A stretch of 64,000 nucleotides of DNA from Mycolicibacterium komanii (GCF_001050035.1 NZ_CVTA01000065.1:124001-188000); one strand, 5' to 3'. Positions 17,821 to 27,070 are shown, numbered from the stretch's first letter. The notes: a model not told the origin generated them from the sequence alone. Numbers and translations are program-made.

Positions 17821-18678
17821 ATGGCACAAGCACCGTTGTCCGGGAAAACCATGTTCATCTCCGGCGCGAGCCGCGGCATCGGTTTGGCGATCGCCAAGCG
17901 CGCGGCCGCCGACGGCGCCAACATCGCGTTGATCGCGAAAACGGCCGAGCCCCATCCAAAACTGCCGGGCACGGTGTACACCGCGGCCAAGGAGCTCGAG
18001 GACGCCGGCGGACAGACGCTGCCGATCGTCGGCGACATCCGCGACGGGGACTCGGTGGCCGCGGCCGTCGCCAAGACCGTCGAGCAGTTCGGCGGCATCG
18101 ACATCTGCGTCAACAACGCCTCCGCGATCAACCTCGGCTCGATCACCGACGTGCCCCTCAAGCGGTTCGACCTGATGAACGGCATCCAGGTGCGCGGCAC
18201 CTACGCGGTGTCGGCGGCGTGCATCCCGCACATGACGGGCCGGGAGAACCCGCACATCCTGACGCTGTCGCCGCCGGTGCGCCTGGAGCCGCAGTGGCTC
18301 AAGCCGACCGCCTACATGATGGCCAAGTACGGAATGTCGTTGTGCGCGTTGGCGATCGCCGAGGAGATGCGCGACGCCGGCATCGCCTCCAACACGTTGT
18401 GGCCGCGCACGCTGGTGGCCACGGCGGCCGTGCAGAACCTGTTGGGCGGCGACGAGGCGATGGGCCGCGCGCGCAAGCCCGACGTCTACGCCGACGCGGC
18501 GTACGTCGTCCTCACCAAGCCCGCGCGTGAGTTCACCGGGCAGTCGCTGCTGTGTGAGGACGTGCTGTTGGACTCCGGCGTGACCGACCTGTCGGTGTAC
18601 AACTGCGTCCCCGGTGCCGAACTGGGTGTCGACCTGTGGGTGGATACCCCCAACCCGCCGGGGTACACGGGTCCGTAG
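17821..18678 (+). CDS. Short-chain dehydrogenase/reductase, HSDL2-like (Rv3224-like)
   Basis: 285-residue SDR: cofactor motif SGASRGIG (TGxxxGxG type) near residue 17, NNAS at about 98, and a Y-x-x-x-K pair in TAYMMAKYGMS. The usual catalytic serine position reads TLSPP. It resembles hydroxysteroid dehydrogenase-like 2 proteins, suggesting NAD(P)-dependent oxidation of a lipid or steroid substrate; the true substrate is unknown. ATG 17821 was chosen because of the -10 just upstream. The stop codon abuts that of the convergent DUF2071 gene with no gap. Confidence 0.88.
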   Translation: MAQAPLSGKTMFISGASRGIGLAIAKRAAADGANIALIAKTAEPHPKLPGTVYTAAKELEDAGGQTLPIVGDIRDGDSVAAAVAKTVEQFGGIDICVNNASAINLGSITDVPLKRFDLMNGIQVRGTYAVSAACIPHMTGRENPHILTLSPPVRLEPQWLKPTAYMMAKYGMSLCALAIAEEMRDAGIASNTLWPRTLVATAAVQNLLGGDEAMGRARKPDVYADAAYVVLTKPAREFTGQSLLCEDVLLDSGVTDLSVYNCVPGAELGVDLWVDTPNPPGYTGP

Positions 18679-19428
18679 TCAGGCGACGACGCACGGACGC
18701 CCGAACCGCGCCTGCACGCCCGTCGTGAACAGCGCCCGCAGCATGGGGCCCGCGGGGGTGACTCCGGCGGCGGCGACGAGATCGTCGCGCAGACCGATGA
18801 TCTCGGCGGTGCACAGCGGCCACGGGTCGTGTTCGTTGGGCACCCACCACGTGCGGCCGGCCTTGCGGGTGTGCGCGCCCCAACGCGCGGTCAGCCACAC
18901 CTCCAGCGGGGTGGGCGTCACCTCATCGCCGACACGCACGGTGACGACGCTGCGCAATCCGCGGCGCGGCCACCGCCGCTCGCTGGTGTAGGTGATGGTG
19001 TCGGCCGTCCTGTCGATCCGCATCTTCGCCCAGGTGTAGGGAATGCCGAGGGCGAGGCGCAGGGTGGGCACGACCGCCAGGCGGGCGGTCTCCAGCGAAC
19101 GGAACACCACGCCGTGGCGGCCCGACTCGTCGATCGAGTACAGCCGGACATTGGTCTCGGCGAAGGTGCCGAGGTACGGCAGCGGCACCGCCCGCCCGAG
19201 CGTCGTGCCGCGCATCTGGAACGGCACGAGTCCGACGTAGGTGAACCCGTCACCGAAGACGTCGGGGCGGGTGCCCGGCGGGTAGAGCGCCGCGACCGTG
19301 TCCGGGCGCACCGGCCAGTGCACGAAAGTGAGGTCACACCAACGTTGTTCGGAGAAGATCGGTCGCGGCACCGCGCCGGCGACGACGGGGTACCCCGCCA
19401 GCGCGTCGTCGTCGAACGGGCCCGTCAT
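18679..19428 (-). CDS. DUF2071 (YqjF-type) protein
   Basis: 249 residues with the family pattern of a beta-rich acetoacetate-decarboxylase-like fold: an N-terminal W-x-D-L-T-F-V-H-W-PV segment, YLGTFAETNVRLY in the middle and WLTARWGAHTRKAGRTWWVPN near the C-terminus. The function of the family is not known to me. There is no signal peptide. It is the last of a minus-strand run that includes the MpaB-type oxygenase cassette, 32 bases beyond it, and may be co-transcribed. Confidence 0.8.
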   Translation of the reverse strand: MTGPFDDDALAGYPVVAGAVPRPIFSEQRWCDLTFVHWPVRPDTVAALYPPGTRPDVFGDGFTYVGLVPFQMRGTTLGRAVPLPYLGTFAETNVRLYSIDESGRHGVVFRSLETARLAVVPTLRLALGIPYTWAKMRIDRTADTITYTSERRWPRRGLRSVVTVRVGDEVTPTPLEVWLTARWGAHTRKAGRTWWVPNEHDPWPLCTAEIIGLRDDLVAAAGVTPAGPMLRALFTTGVQARFGRPCVVA

Positions 19429-19460
19429 CGGCTCATCGTGACATCGCCGTCAAGGGACCG

Positions 19461-19709
19461 TCAGGGAACGCAGAGTTCGAAGCCGAACAGGTTGGCCGGC
19501 CAGAACAACGCGGTCGCCATGAACGCGCCGATGTCCGAACCCGCCGGGATCCGGGTGCGGAACGCGGTGTCGATCAGCTGCACCTGCTCGGCGTCGAAGA
19601 ACGCCCACACCAAACCGATCAACAGGTACGGGATGGCCAGCCACATGCCGGCCTCGAGCATCGCCTCGACGCTGACGCGACGACTGAGCAGGCGGCGCAG
19701 CGCGGTCAT
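19461..19709 (-). CDS. Small membrane protein, partner of MpaB-type oxygenase (copy 2)
   Basis: 82 residues with two hydrophobic segments (WLAIPYLLIGLVWAFF and MATALFWPANLFGFELC). It overlaps the upstream oxygenase gene by four bases (ATGA). It resembles the 73-residue protein on the other side of that gene: both have an A-x-PY-hydrophobic-W first helix and an A/L-FWPA-hydrophobic-x-x-C-V end. A role as membrane anchor or partner is inference. Confidence 0.7.
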   Translation of the reverse strand: MTALRRLLSRRVSVEAMLEAGMWLAIPYLLIGLVWAFFDAEQVQLIDTAFRTRIPAGSDIGAFMATALFWPANLFGFELCVP

Positions 19710-20569
19710 ACCAGCGCCTTGTTCGTGCGGACTCGGCGGCGGACGTCGGCGAGCAGCACATAGCTGCTACCTTGACGGATGAACACCGGCAGGAACCGGT
19801 TGGCGAAAGCGACTGTGAGGAACAGCGATTCGAAGAGGAACTGGCGGAACGCGCTCCACCGCAGGCCCATCTGTTCGCGGAAGACCGGCGCGAGGAATCC
19901 GGCGGTCAGGAATTTCAGCAGTGGGCGAAACGGTAGTCCGAGAAGCGGATTGATCATGCGTAGGTCGAGCATGTGCATCAGGTATCCGCGGACCCGGTCG
20001 TCGATCTTGACCCGTTCGCAGGCGGTCCGCCAGTAGTCGTCGAACTCGGCGCGCGTCGGCGGCCACTGGTCCTCGGTGACCTGCAGCGTGGTGCCCAGCG
20101 GCCACGCGGAGCGGTAGAACTGCTCGGCCTGCTGCGGTGTCATCTCACCGCGCAGCAGCTGGTAGGTGTCCTCCAGGCCGACGAAAAGACAAGCCGCCAC
20201 CCACATTTGCAGGTCGCGGTCGAAGGCGTTGTACCGCACGGGGCTCTCGGCGGTCGACTTGACGTGCCGGTGCGAGGTGTCGACGGCCTCGCGGAACGCC
20301 GCGCGGTCATCGGGCGTGCCGAGCACCGCCACGGCGAGGTACTGGAACGTCGTCCGCGCCCGCTTCCATGGATGCTTCAGCAGGTTCCCGGAGTCGACCT
20401 TGCTCTCCGCGACGCCGTAGCCGATCTCCGGCCAGGACAGCTGCATGACGACGTTGGCGGCACCGGCGGCGAACGCCCAGAAGTCCATCGCCTCCGCGGC
20501 GGTGACGTCGGCCTCGGGGTCCCATCGGGCGGTGCGCCGTCGGGCGGAGATGCGGTAGCGGTCCGTCAT
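19706..20569 (-). CDS. MpaB-type oxygenase (DUF2236)
   Basis: 287-residue member of the latex-clearing-protein/MpaB family of haem-dependent or haem-like oxygenases. Visible family features are the RTTFQYLAVAVLGT segment followed by SHRHVK, in which a His is a probable metal or haem ligand, and the NAFDRDLQMWVAACLF helix. Substrates of mycobacterial members are mostly unknown. ATG 20569 overlaps the stop of the upstream small membrane gene (ATGA), and its own stop overlaps the next small membrane gene (ATGA), giving a tightly coupled three-gene unit. Confidence 0.82.
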   Translation of the reverse strand: MTDRYRISARRRTARWDPEADVTAAEAMDFWAFAAGAANVVMQLSWPEIGYGVAESKVDSGNLLKHPWKRARTTFQYLAVAVLGTPDDRAAFREAVDTSHRHVKSTAESPVRYNAFDRDLQMWVAACLFVGLEDTYQLLRGEMTPQQAEQFYRSAWPLGTTLQVTEDQWPPTRAEFDDYWRTACERVKIDDRVRGYLMHMLDLRMINPLLGLPFRPLLKFLTAGFLAPVFREQMGLRWSAFRQFLFESLFLTVAFANRFLPVFIRQGSSYVLLADVRRRVRTNKALV

Positions 20570-20787
20570 CCGACGCACACCGCCGAGAAGACCAGCGCCG
20601 GCCAGAACGCGACGGAACCGATCATCTGAAGCAGCCACGTGAGCCCGCTGCCGTCCAATCGGTCCAGGCGCAGGGCCGTCCAGCCGATGCCGACGACGAC
20701 GTAGGGCGCGGCCAGGATGAGCCCGGTGCCGATCCACTCGGCGATGGTCATCTCGAAGCTCAGGAGCTTCTTCACCGCACTGACCAC
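20566..20787 (-). CDS. Small membrane protein, partner of MpaB-type oxygenase (copy 1)
   Basis: 73 residues, two hydrophobic segments (IGTGLILAAPYVVVGIGW and IGSVAFWPALVFSAVCV). First gene of the oxygenase cassette, overlapping the oxygenase start by four bases. It is a paralogue of the 82-residue protein downstream of the oxygenase. The upstream 104 bases contain TTAACATAG on the minus strand, a possible promoter. Confidence 0.7.
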   Translation of the reverse strand: MVSAVKKLLSFEMTIAEWIGTGLILAAPYVVVGIGWTALRLDRLDGSGLTWLLQMIGSVAFWPALVFSAVCVG

Positions 20788-20891
20788 ACCGACCCCCTGA
20801 CTCGACCTGTCCGCACTATGTTAATGCCCATTCCGAGCTGATCAGGCAAATGTGGGAAATATCGGGCGGGGTATCAAGCGCCGGAGGGGGC

Positions 20892-21722
20892 TCAGGAGAG
20901 CATCGAGCGCACGCTGCCGGCGAACGCGGCGGTGGTGAAGCACGCCGGTTCGGCGAACTCCTCCAAGGTGAGCGCATCGGCCCAGTCGGCGTCGGCGGCG
21001 GCCCGCAACAGCGGTTTGGTCATCGCGACCGCGTGCGGCGGCATGGCGCAGATCCGCGAACACCACTCGTCGGCGGCAGCGAGCAGGCGATCGTGTTCGA
21101 CGACCTCCTGCACGAGGCCCAGCCGCTGCGCCTCGCGCGCGTCGATGTGCTCACCGCGCAGGTAGTACGCGAGCGCACCCTGGTACCCCAGGCGCCGGGT
21201 CAGCGCCCAACTGGTGCCGACCTCGGGGATCAGCCCGAGCTTGCCGAATGCGGGCACGACGACGGCGCGCTCGCTGGCGATCACGAGGTCGCAGGTCAGC
21301 GCCCAGGCCAGCCCGACGCCGGCCGCCGCGCCGTTCAACGCGGCCACAAAGATCGTCTCGGAGCCCGCGATCAGCCGCGCGATACCGCCGAATTCGCGGC
21401 GGATCCACCGCCAGATGTCGGCCGCGCCCTCCTCGGCGTCGAGCTGGTTGATCGCCGCGTCCATTATCCGCAGGTCACCTCCCGCGCTGAAGCCGGGATC
21501 GGCGCCGGTGAGCACCACCGAGCGCACGTCCGGGTCGGCGTCGAGCTCGGTCAGGGCACGCCGCAGTTGTCGCACCAGCGGGGCGGACAGCACGTTGAGC
21601 CGCCGCGGCTCGTCGAGCGTGACGACGGCTCTGTCCCCGCGATGCTCGACGCGTACACGCACGGGCGCATCGGCATCATCACCGCTGGCCACCATCGATC
21701 GGTACAGCGAATCGGTCATCAT
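20892..21722 (-). CDS. Enoyl-CoA hydratase/isomerase family protein
   Basis: 276-residue crotonase. The oxyanion hole is formed by GFSAGGDL (about 80) and NGAAAGVG (about 120); the usual catalytic glutamate region reads KLGLIPEVGTSW. Likely role in beta-oxidation or a related CoA pathway; whether hydratase or isomerase cannot be told. Start is one of two tandem ATGs (21722, 21719) behind GAGGAGG, overlapping the TetR stop as ATGA. It therefore forms a two-gene operon with that repressor and is probably its main target. Confidence 0.87.
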   Translation of the reverse strand: MMTDSLYRSMVASGDDADAPVRVRVEHRGDRAVVTLDEPRRLNVLSAPLVRQLRRALTELDADPDVRSVVLTGADPGFSAGGDLRIMDAAINQLDAEEGAADIWRWIRREFGGIARLIAGSETIFVAALNGAAAGVGLAWALTCDLVIASERAVVVPAFGKLGLIPEVGTSWALTRRLGYQGALAYYLRGEHIDAREAQRLGLVQEVVEHDRLLAAADEWCSRICAMPPHAVAMTKPLLRAAADADWADALTLEEFAEPACFTTAAFAGSVRSMLS

Positions 21723-22309
21723 CGAACCTCCTCGATCTCGTTGGCGCGCAACGCCGTCCACGCGGCGTCGGCGAATATCTCGATCGTCTTCGGCGGTATC
21801 CGTTTCGCCGTCCCGGCGACCCAGTACCGGCTGTACTCCTGAGCGGGGCCGAGCCACAGCGCCGCCGTCACCCCCGGCTGCATCGGTTGCAGGGCGCCAT
21901 AGCTGTGGTGTGGGCGCCACCAGTCGCGGACCGCGGTGAAGAAAGCCTCGTTGTGCGCGCGCAGTTCGGCGCTGTCGAGTCGCGGTCCGAGCAGCAGGCC
22001 GGCCTCGCCGCGGTGCTCCGACACCCACCGCAGGTGATAGGCGACCCCGCCGCGGATGCCGCCTTCGGCGGTGTCGTGTGCGCGCAACATCGCGACAAAG
22101 CCGGCCTGGTACTCGCCGAGCAACTGGGCGAACACCGCGGTCGCGAGCGAAAGCTTGTCGGGGAAGTGGTGATACAGCGCGCCGACGCTCACCTCGGCTT
22201 CGCGGCGCACCTCATCGAGCGTGGCCGAGAGCGCGCCGTCGGACGCGAAGCGGCGACGTGCGACCTCCAGCAGCCGGCTCCGTGCATCGGGACGCGTCTT
22301 CGATGGCAC
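21719..22309 (-). CDS. TetR-family repressor of the enoyl-CoA hydratase operon
   Basis: 196 residues. Helix-turn-helix at about 25-50 (SATLDEVRREAEVSVGALYHHF). The C-terminal domain resembles acyl-CoA-responsive regulators in mycobacteria, and the linked crotonase suggests a CoA ligand, but this is inference. GTG start at 22309 lies 7 bases behind a TAGAGT -10, so the message is probably leaderless. A 30-base palindrome covers that promoter, indicating autoregulation. Confidence 0.88.
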   Translation of the reverse strand: MPSKTRPDARSRLLEVARRRFASDGALSATLDEVRREAEVSVGALYHHFPDKLSLATAVFAQLLGEYQAGFVAMLRAHDTAEGGIRGGVAYHLRWVSEHRGEAGLLLGPRLDSAELRAHNEAFFTAVRDWWRPHHSYGALQPMQPGVTAALWLGPAQEYSRYWVAGTAKRIPPKTIEIFADAAWTALRANEIEEVR

Positions 22310-22310
22310 G

Positions 22311-22347
22311 AGGATTACTCTAGTTGAACCGAGGAATCCTCTGTCAA
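22311..22347 (-). promoter_or_regulatory. Promoter with overlapping operator for the TetR-crotonase operon
   Basis: On the minus strand TTGACA (22347 to 22342), 19-base spacer, TAGAGT (22322 to 22317), then GTG 7 bases on. The palindrome AGGATTACTC / GAGGAATCCT (22311-22320 and 22331-22340, 9 of 10 pairs, 10-base spacer) covers the -10 and part of the spacer, as expected for a self-repressing TetR site. Confidence 0.7.
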
Positions 22348-22351
22348 GGGG

Positions 22352-23887
22352 TCAGTGGGCCTGGTAGAGGATCCCGCGCCCGATCGCCTCCCGCACGAGG
22401 GGAAGCGCGGCCTGTGCCAGCGCGTCGGCGTCGACACCGTGAGCGGCGGCGAGCATCGCGATCAGCGTGCCCAGCGGCACCTCGCCCCGACATCCGGCCA
22501 ACAGCGCGCGCCCGACCTCGTCGACGCCGATGACGGCACCTGGCCCACCGGGACGACGCACCGCAGCGCCGACGATCTGCCAACCGTCGGGGCCCGGCAG
22601 GGACTGCTCGTCGAGGAAAACCGGCGCGGTGGACAGCCTCGCGGCGAGCAGCCGGTCGTCGCTGGTTTCGTGCAGGTATGCGCGGCGGGCGAAAAACGCG
22701 TCGACCTCGTCGCCGGTGGGCGCCTCGTCGGGTCCGGTGATCTCCTCGAGGACGTGGTCGGGTGGGCGATGCTCACCGGGTCGCGGTGCGCGCAGCGCGA
22801 TGACGCCCATCCCGATTCCGGCGATGCGCTCGTCGGTGAACCAGTCGAGCCACCGCCCGCCGCGACGCGTGGCCTGCTCGGGTTCCTCGCCGGCGTCGGC
22901 CGTCCACAGCGACACATAACTGACCGGATCGGCGAACTCGCGCTGCACCACCCAGGCGTGCAGGCCGGTGCCGGCGAGCCAGTCGCGCACCCGCTCGCGC
23001 CAGTCGTCGCCCTCACGGACGATCCAGTTCGCCATGACCACCGCGGTGCCGCCGGGTTCCAGGTGCGCGCCGATCTGCTCGATCAGGTTGCGGCACAGGG
23101 TGTCTGCGGCGAGGCCGGAGTCGCGGTAGAGGTAGTCGCGGTCACCGGCGCCCACGACGAACGGCGGATTGGACACGATGAGGTCGAAGCGCTCACCGGA
23201 AACCGGCTCGAACAGGTTGCCGCGGCGCAGATCCCAGGACATGCCGTTCAGCCGCGCGGTCGCCGCGGCGAGCGCGAGCGCGCGGTCGTTGGTGTCGGTG
23301 GCCACGATCTGTGCGCAGTGACTGTTCAGGTGAAGCGCCTGCACCCCGCATCCGGTGCCGAGGTCGAGCGCGCGGGCGACCGGCTTGCGCACCACCGCTC
23401 GGGCCAGCGAGACCGACGCCCCGCCGATGCCGAGGACGTGGTCGCGGCGCACCGGCCCCGGGCGCATCGCGGCGTCGAGGTCCGAGACCACGAAGAAGTC
23501 GTTGGCGCCGTCGCTGTGCGGACGGATGTCGAGGGCGGCGCGCACCGTGCCCTCGGCCGCCGCCTCCACCACTTCGTTGGTCGCCAGGGTGTCGACCTCG
23601 ACCGACGGCAGCGCCAGGGCGACGTGCTCGGCGGGCTCTGCGCAGCCGAGCAGCAGCAGGCGCACCAGCACCGCCAGGCGTCGCTGCTGCGGAGTACCGG
23701 TGTCCAGGGCGCGGGCGGTTTCCCGCAGCGCGGGCCACCACACTCCCCTGGCGAACGCCGCGTCGACGTCGGCGCCGAGAAGCGCGGCCACCCCGTCGGT
23801 GGTGTAGCCCGCGCTGCGGAGGTCGGCGGCCAGCGCGTCGACGGCGGCGACTTCGGACAGCGGGCCGGGCGGGGCCGGCTGCGTCAA
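22352..23887 (-). CDS. Class I SAM-dependent methyltransferase, HemK/PrmC-like
   Basis: 511 residues. A helical N-terminal domain (1-140) precedes a Rossmann methyltransferase core with motif I ALDLGTGCGVQALHL near 165 and SNPPFVVG near 225; the NPPF motif marks enzymes that methylate planar amide or amino groups such as release-factor Gln, rRNA or DNA. The C-terminal 150 residues are a separate domain. Substrate unknown; it is much longer than PrmC (about 290). Its start overlaps the stop of the SRAP gene by four bases, so the two are coupled. Confidence 0.83.
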   Translation of the reverse strand: MTQPAPPGPLSEVAAVDALAADLRSAGYTTDGVAALLGADVDAAFARGVWWPALRETARALDTGTPQQRRLAVLVRLLLLGCAEPAEHVALALPSVEVDTLATNEVVEAAAEGTVRAALDIRPHSDGANDFFVVSDLDAAMRPGPVRRDHVLGIGGASVSLARAVVRKPVARALDLGTGCGVQALHLNSHCAQIVATDTNDRALALAAATARLNGMSWDLRRGNLFEPVSGERFDLIVSNPPFVVGAGDRDYLYRDSGLAADTLCRNLIEQIGAHLEPGGTAVVMANWIVREGDDWRERVRDWLAGTGLHAWVVQREFADPVSYVSLWTADAGEEPEQATRRGGRWLDWFTDERIAGIGMGVIALRAPRPGEHRPPDHVLEEITGPDEAPTGDEVDAFFARRAYLHETSDDRLLAARLSTAPVFLDEQSLPGPDGWQIVGAAVRRPGGPGAVIGVDEVGRALLAGCRGEVPLGTLIAMLAAAHGVDADALAQAALPLVREAIGRGILYQAH

Positions 23888-24645
23888 AGCAGGGTGCCTT
23901 GTTCGGCCTGGGGTTCAACGGGCTCGATCAACTCCGGGCCGTTGTTGCGCACGCTGTTCACCAGCCGCGACACCTCACGGATCTCGATGCGGTCGAGGTC
24001 ACCGTGGCCGCGCAACAGCCCCTCGTCGATCGGGGCGTCGGGATCGAGCCAGTGGTCCCAGTCGCGCTCGCTGATCGTCAGCGGCATGCGGTCGTGGATC
24101 TCGGCGAGCGGGCCGGCGGCGTCGGTGGTGATGATCGTGCAACTGAGCAGCGGTGAGCTGTCCTTGGAGGCACCCTTCGGGCGCCACGTCGACCACAACC
24201 CCGCCATGAACAGCGGCTCGCCGTCACCGGCATACATGAAAAACGGCGTCTTCGAGCCCTTCTCGCCCTGCCACTCGTACCAGCCGTCCATCGGCACCAG
24301 GCAGCGCTTGCCCTTCGCCGGATTCCGGAACACCGGCGAGGTGGTCAACTTGTCCGATCGGGCGTTGATCAGCAGCGGCCCCTTGGTGTCGGGGCTGCCG
24401 TCCTGCGTGGCCTTCGCCCAGGGCGGCACCAATCCCCATCGCATCGAGCGCAGCCGGCGGGTGGCGTCGTCGTCCGGCTCGCTGTGGCGCTTGACCACCG
24501 TGGTGACGGTCGTGGTGGGCGCGACGTTGTAGTTCGGCCCCGACGCGTCCTTGCCGTCGGAGGTGGCCGACGTGGTCTCGTCGATCGCCTTGATCTTCTC
24601 GGCCAGCAGCGCCGGGTCGGTGGTGACTGCGAAACGTCCACACAT
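23884..24645 (-). CDS. yedK: SRAP-family (YedK/HMCES) abasic-site DNA crosslinking protein, Rv3226c-like
   Basis: 253 residues beginning MCGRF, so removal of Met exposes the catalytic Cys2 that forms a thiazolidine with abasic sites in single-stranded DNA. Other conserved pieces are NYNVAPTT, MRWGLVPPWA, INARSDKL, PMDGWYEW with the catalytic Glu, and AEIHDRMP with the catalytic His. It shields abasic sites during replication. ATG 24645 is fixed by the need for Cys at position 2; the frame extends further. It is divergent from aroA, 44 bases away; no LexA box is visible. Confidence 0.94.
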   Translation of the reverse strand: MCGRFAVTTDPALLAEKIKAIDETTSATSDGKDASGPNYNVAPTTTVTTVVKRHSEPDDDATRRLRSMRWGLVPPWAKATQDGSPDTKGPLLINARSDKLTTSPVFRNPAKGKRCLVPMDGWYEWQGEKGSKTPFFMYAGDGEPLFMAGLWSTWRPKGASKDSSPLLSCTIITTDAAGPLAEIHDRMPLTISERDWDHWLDPDAPIDEGLLRGHGDLDRIEIREVSRLVNSVRNNGPELIEPVEPQAEQGTLL

Positions 24646-24689
24646 GAATCCCATGGTGGCACGCGAAGCCGACAGGGGAAGATGGAGCG

Positions 24690-26009
24690 GTGAGCGCCCC
24701 CGGACACCGAGAACGCCAGGCCTGGCCGGCACCGTCGGCGTCGACGCCGGTGCATGCCACGGTCACTGTGCCCGGCTCGAAGTCGCAGACGAACCGCGCG
24801 CTGGTGCTGGCGGCGTTGGCCACGGCGAACGGTGAATCGACGCTGAGCGGCGCGCTGCGCAGCCGCGATACCGACCTGATGATCGGTGCGCTGCAGGCGC
24901 TCGGAGTGGCGGTCGAGGGCCATGCCGACGAGCTGCGCGTCAGTGGGCGGATCGCGCCGCGCGACGGGGTGCGCATCGACTGCGGGCTGGCCGGCACGGT
25001 GCTGCGGTTCGTACCGCCGGTGGCGGCCCTGGGCACCTCGACGGTCACCTTCGACGGGGACGAACAGGCACGCGCCCGTCCGATCGCGCCGCTTCTCGAT
25101 GCGATGCGCGGCCTGGGTGTCGACATCGACGGCGACGGGCTGCCCTTCGCGGTGCGGGGCGGCGGGTCGGTCTCCGGCGGGACGGTGGAGATCGACGCGT
25201 CGGGCTCGTCGCAGTTCGTCTCCGGGCTGCTGCTGTCCGGGGCGAGCTTTCGCGACGGGCTGACCGTCGTGCACACCGGCGAAACCGTGCCGTCGGCACC
25301 GCACGTGGCGATGACGGTCGCGATGCTGCGCGACGCGGGAGTCGACGTCGACGACCGCCGCGACAACCAGTGGCGGGTGTCGCCGGGGCCGGTGGCCGCG
25401 CGGCACTGGGACATCGAACCCGACCTGTCCAACGCGGTGCCGTTCCTCGCCGCCGCGGTGGTCAGCGGGGGCACCGTGCGGTTGACCGGCTGGCCGAAGG
25501 CGAGCACCCAGCCCGCCGACGCCATCATCGCGATCCTGAAGAAGCTCGGATCCGTTGTGCGACATGGTGACACCTACCTCGAGGTGTGTGGCGCCGAGTT
25601 CTACGACGGTATCGACGTGGACCTGCACGAGGTCGGCGAGCTCACGCCCGCGGTCGCCGCGCTGGCCGCGCTGGCCACCCCCGACTCGGTGTCGAAACTG
25701 TCGGGCATCGCGCATCTGCGCGGACACGAAACCGATCGGCTGGCAGCGCTGTCGGCGGAGATCAACGGCCTCGGCGGCCAGTGCGAGGAGACCGCCGACG
25801 GGCTGGTGATCACGGCGCGACCGCTGCACGGCGGGTTGTGGCGGTCGTACGCCGATCACCGGATGGCCACCGCCGGTGCGATCGTCGGGCTGCGGGTGCC
25901 CGACGTCGCCGTGGAGGACATCGATACCACGGCCAAGACGCTGCCCGAATTTTCCCAGTTGTGGGCCGACATGCTCGCGGGGCAGACGCCGGAGGTCGAC
26001 CAGGCTTGA
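24690..26009 (+). CDS. aroA: 5-enolpyruvylshikimate-3-phosphate synthase AroA
   Basis: 439 residues. Catalyses the sixth step of the shikimate pathway. Conserved segments: [18 protein letters not shown] (shikimate-3-phosphate binding Lys, Ser), GLAGTVLRF, the [14 protein letters not shown] region, and [13 protein letters not shown] at the C-terminus. GTG 24690 has GGAG upstream and an imperfect -10 (GAAGAT) just before. The stop overlaps a TTG start for rsgA. Confidence 0.95.
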   Translation: MSAPGHRERQAWPAPSASTPVHATVTVPGSKSQTNRALVLAALATANGESTLSGALRSRDTDLMIGALQALGVAVEGHADELRVSGRIAPRDGVRIDCGLAGTVLRFVPPVAALGTSTVTFDGDEQARARPIAPLLDAMRGLGVDIDGDGLPFAVRGGGSVSGGTVEIDASGSSQFVSGLLLSGASFRDGLTVVHTGETVPSAPHVAMTVAMLRDAGVDVDDRRDNQWRVSPGPVAARHWDIEPDLSNAVPFLAAAVVSGGTVRLTGWPKASTQPADAIIAILKKLGSVVRHGDTYLEVCGAEFYDGIDVDLHEVGELTPAVAALAALATPDSVSKLSGIAHLRGHETDRLAALSAEINGLGGQCEETADGLVITARPLHGGLWRSYADHRMATAGAIVGLRVPDVAVEDIDTTAKTLPEFSQLWADMLAGQTPEVDQA

Positions 26010-26983
26010 GCCGACGCGAGTACGACGAGTCCGACGTCCGGGTGCGGCCCGGCCGAGGCTCGCGGCCGCGGACCAAGATTCGGCCCGACCACGCCGACGC
26101 GCAGGAGGCGATGGTGGTGACCGTCGACCGGGGGCGGTGGGGCTGCGCGCTCGGCGGCGACCCGGACCGCCGCGTCGTCGCGATGCGCGCCCGTGAACTC
26201 GGCCGTACCCCGATCGTGGTCGGCGACGAGGTGGGCATCGTCGGCGACCTGTCCGGGCGGCCGGACACGCTGGCCCGGATCGTTAGGCGCGGTGATCGGC
26301 GAACGGTGTTGCGCCGCACCGCCGATGACACTGATCCGACCGAGCGCGTTGTGGTCGCCAATGCGGACCAGTTGCTGATCGTCGTCGCGCTGGCCGACCC
26401 GCCGCCGCGCGCCGGGCTGGTCGAGCGTGCGCTGATCGCGGCCTACGCCGGTGGGCTCGAGCCGATCCTGTGCCTGACGAAGACGGACCTCGCGGCACCG
26501 GAACCGTTCGCCGCGCAGTTCGCCGACCTCGACCTGACGATCACCACGGCGGGCCGCGACGATCCGCTCGACGCGGTGGCCCCGCTGCTGGCCGACCGGG
26601 TCACCGTACTGCTCGGCCACTCGGGTGTCGGAAAGTCGACGCTGGTGAATCGCCTTGTACCGCAGGCCGAACGGGCTACCGGCGAGGTCACCGACATCGG
26701 GAGGGGCAGGCACACGTCGACCCAGTCGGTCGCGCTGCCGCTGGACTTCGGGGGGTGGGTGATCGACACGCCCGGCATCCGGTCGTTCGGGCTGGCGCAC
26801 ATCGAGCCCGACGATGTGCTGCTGGCGTTCTCCGACCTGGCCGAGGCGATCAAGGACTGCCCACGCGGCTGCGGGCACATGGGTCCGCCCGCCGATCCGG
26901 AGTGCGCGCTCGACACGCTGACCGGCCCCGCGGCCAACCGGGTCGCCGCGACGCGTCGCCTGCTGTCCGCGCTGCACGCCTGA
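26006..26983 (+). CDS. rsgA: RsgA, ribosome small subunit-dependent GTPase
   Basis: 325-residue circularly permuted GTPase that acts in late 30S maturation. Motif order is G4 (CLTKTD, about 160), G1 (GHSGVGKST, about 210), G3 (DTPGIRSF, about 255), then a zinc knuckle [16 protein letters not shown]. An N-terminal OB-like domain precedes. The only start consistent with the conserved N-terminus ([17 protein letters not shown]) is TTG at 26006, overlapping the aroA stop as TTGA, so translation is probably coupled to aroA. Confidence 0.92.
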   Translation: MSRREYDESDVRVRPGRGSRPRTKIRPDHADAQEAMVVTVDRGRWGCALGGDPDRRVVAMRARELGRTPIVVGDEVGIVGDLSGRPDTLARIVRRGDRRTVLRRTADDTDPTERVVVANADQLLIVVALADPPPRAGLVERALIAAYAGGLEPILCLTKTDLAAPEPFAAQFADLDLTITTAGRDDPLDAVAPLLADRVTVLLGHSGVGKSTLVNRLVPQAERATGEVTDIGRGRHTSTQSVALPLDFGGWVIDTPGIRSFGLAHIEPDDVLLAFSDLAEAIKDCPRGCGHMGPPADPECALDTLTGPAANRVAATRRLLSALHA

Positions 26984-26994
26984 CTCGTTTCTGC

Positions 26995-27027
26995 GCGAGC
27001 GACCGTGTTTGCACACGACACGCCGCG
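26995..27027 (+). repeat. 33-nt repeat, left copy of inverted pair
   Basis: Starts GCGAGCGACCGTGTTTGCAC and ends GACACGCCGCG. The reverse complement at 27628-27660 matches 31 of 33 bases. Both copies lie just outside the methyltransferase remnant. Confidence 0.8.
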
Positions 27028-27070
27028 CATCTGTGGCATTTCGCGGACATTCGCGGCCGACGAAGGCGCG

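Noticed and set aside
17821..22309. Defence island or novel immune system in the accessory region
   Set aside because: Genes are metabolic (SDR, DUF2071, oxygenase, crotonase, TetR); no nuclease, NTPase sensor, toxin or reverse transcriptase.
22352..23887. Annotation as PrmC release-factor methyltransferase
   Set aside because: NPPF motif fits, but the 511-residue length and extra terminal domains are unlike PrmC, so only a general methyltransferase call is made.
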